Source: Nitrospinaceae bacterium | GTDB taxonomy: Bacteria > Nitrospinota > Nitrospinia > Nitrospinales > Nitrospinaceae | Assembly: GCA_029261395.1 (NCBI GenBank) | Contig: JAJDBJ010000025.1 | Location: 1-35,727, forward strand | DNA: 35,727 bases | Direction: 5' to 3' | The notes under the pieces: generated by a model | Database searches by the model: none | What the model was told of the DNA's origin: nothing | Seen by the model: only the letters and a program-made list of their open reading frames with translations | Program-made: the position numbers and the translations under genes | Part shown: in pieces, positions 34,387 through 35,727 of the stretch | Position numbering within the stretch: position 1 is the stretch's first letter | Layout of the letters: the number at the start of each line of letters is the position of its first letter

Positions 34387-35286
34387 ATGAAACTTGTTTT
34401 TAAAACCCCCGCCAAAATTAATCTCGGCCTTTTCATTCTCGGCAAACGTCCCGACGGATATCACGACTTGGAGACGCTGTTCCAAATGGTCAGTCTGTAC
34501 GATACCGTGGAGCTGGAATCCTGTGAGAGTGGGATCGAGCTGGTGTGCGACGATCCCAGGGTGCCCACCGACGAAAACAATTTAATGATCCGCGCCGCCC
34601 GTCTTCTGCAAGAGGCGGTTCCGGAGAAACCCGGACTGGGCTGTCGCATGGTCCTGAAAAAGAAAATACCCATGGGCGCAGGGCTGGGGGGCGGTAGTGG
34701 CAACGCGGCCGGTGTCCTGATGGGGCTGAACCGGCTTTGGGATCTGAGGCTGAAGTCCGCCGAGCTTTCCGCAATAGCCGCTCGATTAGGATCAGACATA
34801 CCCTTTTTCCTGTGCACACCTTCGGCTTTGGGGCAGGGTCGGGGTGAACGTCTCACTCCTTTGCCATCGCCTGAAAAATTTCATGTTATCTTGGTTTATC
34901 CAAGGACACCGATGGCCACCGCAGAGGTTTATAGGGCCCTCAATTTCGATTTGACAAAAAACTCAAAAAATATTAAGATTTTGCGCGAATTTTTTTCCCA
35001 GTCGAATATAATCAGCGTGGGTGCGCATTTGCACAACGATCTGGAACCCATTGTTATTAAAAGGCTTCCTGTCGCAGAGAGCATTAAGGGGAAACTGCGC
35101 TCTCTGAGTGCGGCGGGTACGCTGGTATCGGGGAGCGGGTCAACTGTCTTCGGGATTTTTGAGGATTCAAAGACGGCTGAGCAGGCCTTTGTCCAATGTC
35201 GTGAGGAGGCATGGGATGTGTTTCTGACCGAGACCGTATCCAGTTTTTCCGAGTTCATGCCGGAAGAACTTCTCAATTATCCCTAA
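34387..35286 (+). CDS. ispE: 4-diphosphocytidyl-2-C-methyl-D-erythritol kinase
   Basis: A GHMP kinase of the non-mevalonate (MEP) isoprenoid pathway that phosphorylates the 2-hydroxyl of CDP-ME with ATP. The 299-aa protein has the substrate motif KTPAKINLGLFILGKRPDGYHDL, the ATP-binding IPMGAGLGGGSGNAAGVL, LGSDIPFFL and the C-terminal GTLVSGSGSTVFGIFED. All signature motifs are intact and the length is normal. It starts 16 bases after the LolB-like gene and is probably co-transcribed with it. Confidence 0.97.
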   Translation: MKLVFKTPAKINLGLFILGKRPDGYHDLETLFQMVSLYDTVELESCESGIELVCDDPRVPTDENNLMIRAARLLQEAVPEKPGLGCRMVLKKKIPMGAGLGGGSGNAAGVLMGLNRLWDLRLKSAELSAIAARLGSDIPFFLCTPSALGQGRGERLTPLPSPEKFHVILVYPRTPMATAEVYRALNFDLTKNSKNIKILREFFSQSNIISVGAHLHNDLEPIVIKRLPVAESIKGKLRSLSAAGTLVSGSGSTVFGIFEDSKTAEQAFVQCREEAWDVFLTETVSSFSEFMPEELLNYP

Positions 35287-35290
35287 AATC

Positions 35291-35308
35291 GGGCCTCGTA
35301 AGAGGTCC
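35291..35308 (+). terminator. Possible weak terminator after ispE
   Basis: GGGCCTC-GTAA-GAGGTCC forms a 7-bp hairpin with a GNRA-type loop and is followed by TTCGGTGTTTGTT, a poor T tract. The remaining 35309-35505 has no gene I can support. Confidence 0.4.
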
Positions 35309-35505
35309 TTCGGTGTTTGTTATGGTACTCTGATCCACACAAGCCTACCAAGTCTCTAAGAGTTCGTCAGTCGGTTAGCTAAGAATATATGAATTGGGGT
35401 CGCATCCGCTGGAACATGGGTCAGCGGGAAGAGGAAATATTTTTTACATACACAAAGCGTTAAGGGCAATTAACTTAATATATTAGTAGGGTTTTTACAC
35501 ACTAC

Positions 35506-35581
35506 TGGGGCGTCGTCAAGCGGTTAAGACACAGGATTTTGATTCCTGCATTCGGAGGTTCGAGTCCTCCCGCCCCAGCCA
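35506..35581 (+). tRNA. tRNA-Gln (anticodon TTG)
   Basis: The acceptor stem TGGGGCG/CGCCCCA, anticodon stem CAGGA/TCCTG with loop TTTTGAT (anticodon TTG, reading CAA/CAG), T-arm GGAGG-TTCGAGT-CCTCC, discriminator G and an encoded CCA complete the cloverleaf. It sits between ispE and prs. Confidence 0.96.
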
Positions 35582-35614
35582 ATTATTCATTTGTGAAACG
35601 GGGAACGCATAGCA

Positions 35615-35727
35615 ATGGGTGACAACGGCAGAGTTCTGGTATTTTCCGGAAGGTCCAATCAGGGTCTGACTCAGGAAATCTGCGATTATATGCACATTCC
35701 CATGGGCAATTCGGTCATCAAGGCCTT
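35615..35727 (+). CDS. prs: Ribose-phosphate pyrophosphokinase, N-terminal part
   Basis: Only the first 37 codons are inside the window. The N-terminus (RVLVFSGRSNQGLTQEICDY, followed by MHIPMGNSVIKAF) matches the start of PRPP synthetase, which makes phosphoribosyl pyrophosphate for nucleotide, His and Trp synthesis. The neighbour order ispE-tRNA-prs supports this. The catalytic and nucleotide-binding parts lie outside. Confidence 0.85.
   Translation, partial: MGDNGRVLVFSGRSNQGLTQEICDYMHIPMGNSVIKA

Overview
The window is bacterial chromosome from a Gram-negative (diderm) organism. It carries a LolB-like lipoprotein, further lipoproteins and exported proteins, TPR proteins, an HtpX protease and a sigma-54 activator. 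Overall gene content and style resemble a Nitrospinota/Nitrospina-like or deltaproteobacterial-grade genome. That taxonomic call is inference from gene content, not a marker-gene result.

Left part (1-6.6 kb): the tail of a short-chain dehydrogenase, then a minus-strand translation operon tRNA-Val / thrS / infC / rpmI / rplT / (terminator or attenuator) / pheS. infC appears to start at a non-canonical AUC codon, ThrS lacks the usual N-terminal TGS domain, and pheT does not follow pheS. Two envelope-type proteins follow. Middle-left (6.6-10.6 kb): a thiamine operon thiS-thiG-thiE-thiC on the minus strand, under a TPP riboswitch with an intrinsic-terminator expression platform. 10.6-16.9 kb: a probably leaderless lipoprotein gene with TPR and three SH3b domains, a sugar/choline-type nucleotidyltransferase, a very AT-rich spacer ending in a sigma-54 promoter that drives two small unknown membrane proteins, a HAD hydrolase and htpX.

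Accessory region (17-31 kb): two related minus-strand gene strings. String A (tetR-dsrE-YHS-PNPOx-membrane protein-NTF2-DUF5069-NTF2) has a tetR promoter covered by a perfect palindrome. String B (isochorismatase-like hydrolase-dsrE-thioredoxin-PNPOx-exported alpha/beta hydrolase-broken NTF2 gene) has a strong sigma-54 promoter and lies divergent to a PAS/AAA+/Fis sigma-54 activator. DsrE, PNPOx and NTF2 genes occur in the same order in both strings, so the region arose by segmental duplication with different genes inserted. I infer a sensor-controlled redox/electrophile or xenobiotic response locus; this has not been shown. Downstream of the activator are mazEF, a mosaic scar made of the 3' ends of both flanking genes, and a DUF4143 ATPase. 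This layout is best explained by joining two alleles of one insertion hotspot at the microhomology CACCACCC.

Right part (31-35.7 kb): a DciA-like/TPR fusion gene, a LolB-like lipoprotein, ispE, tRNA-Gln and the start of prs. This is the same lolB-ispE-prs order known from enterobacteria.
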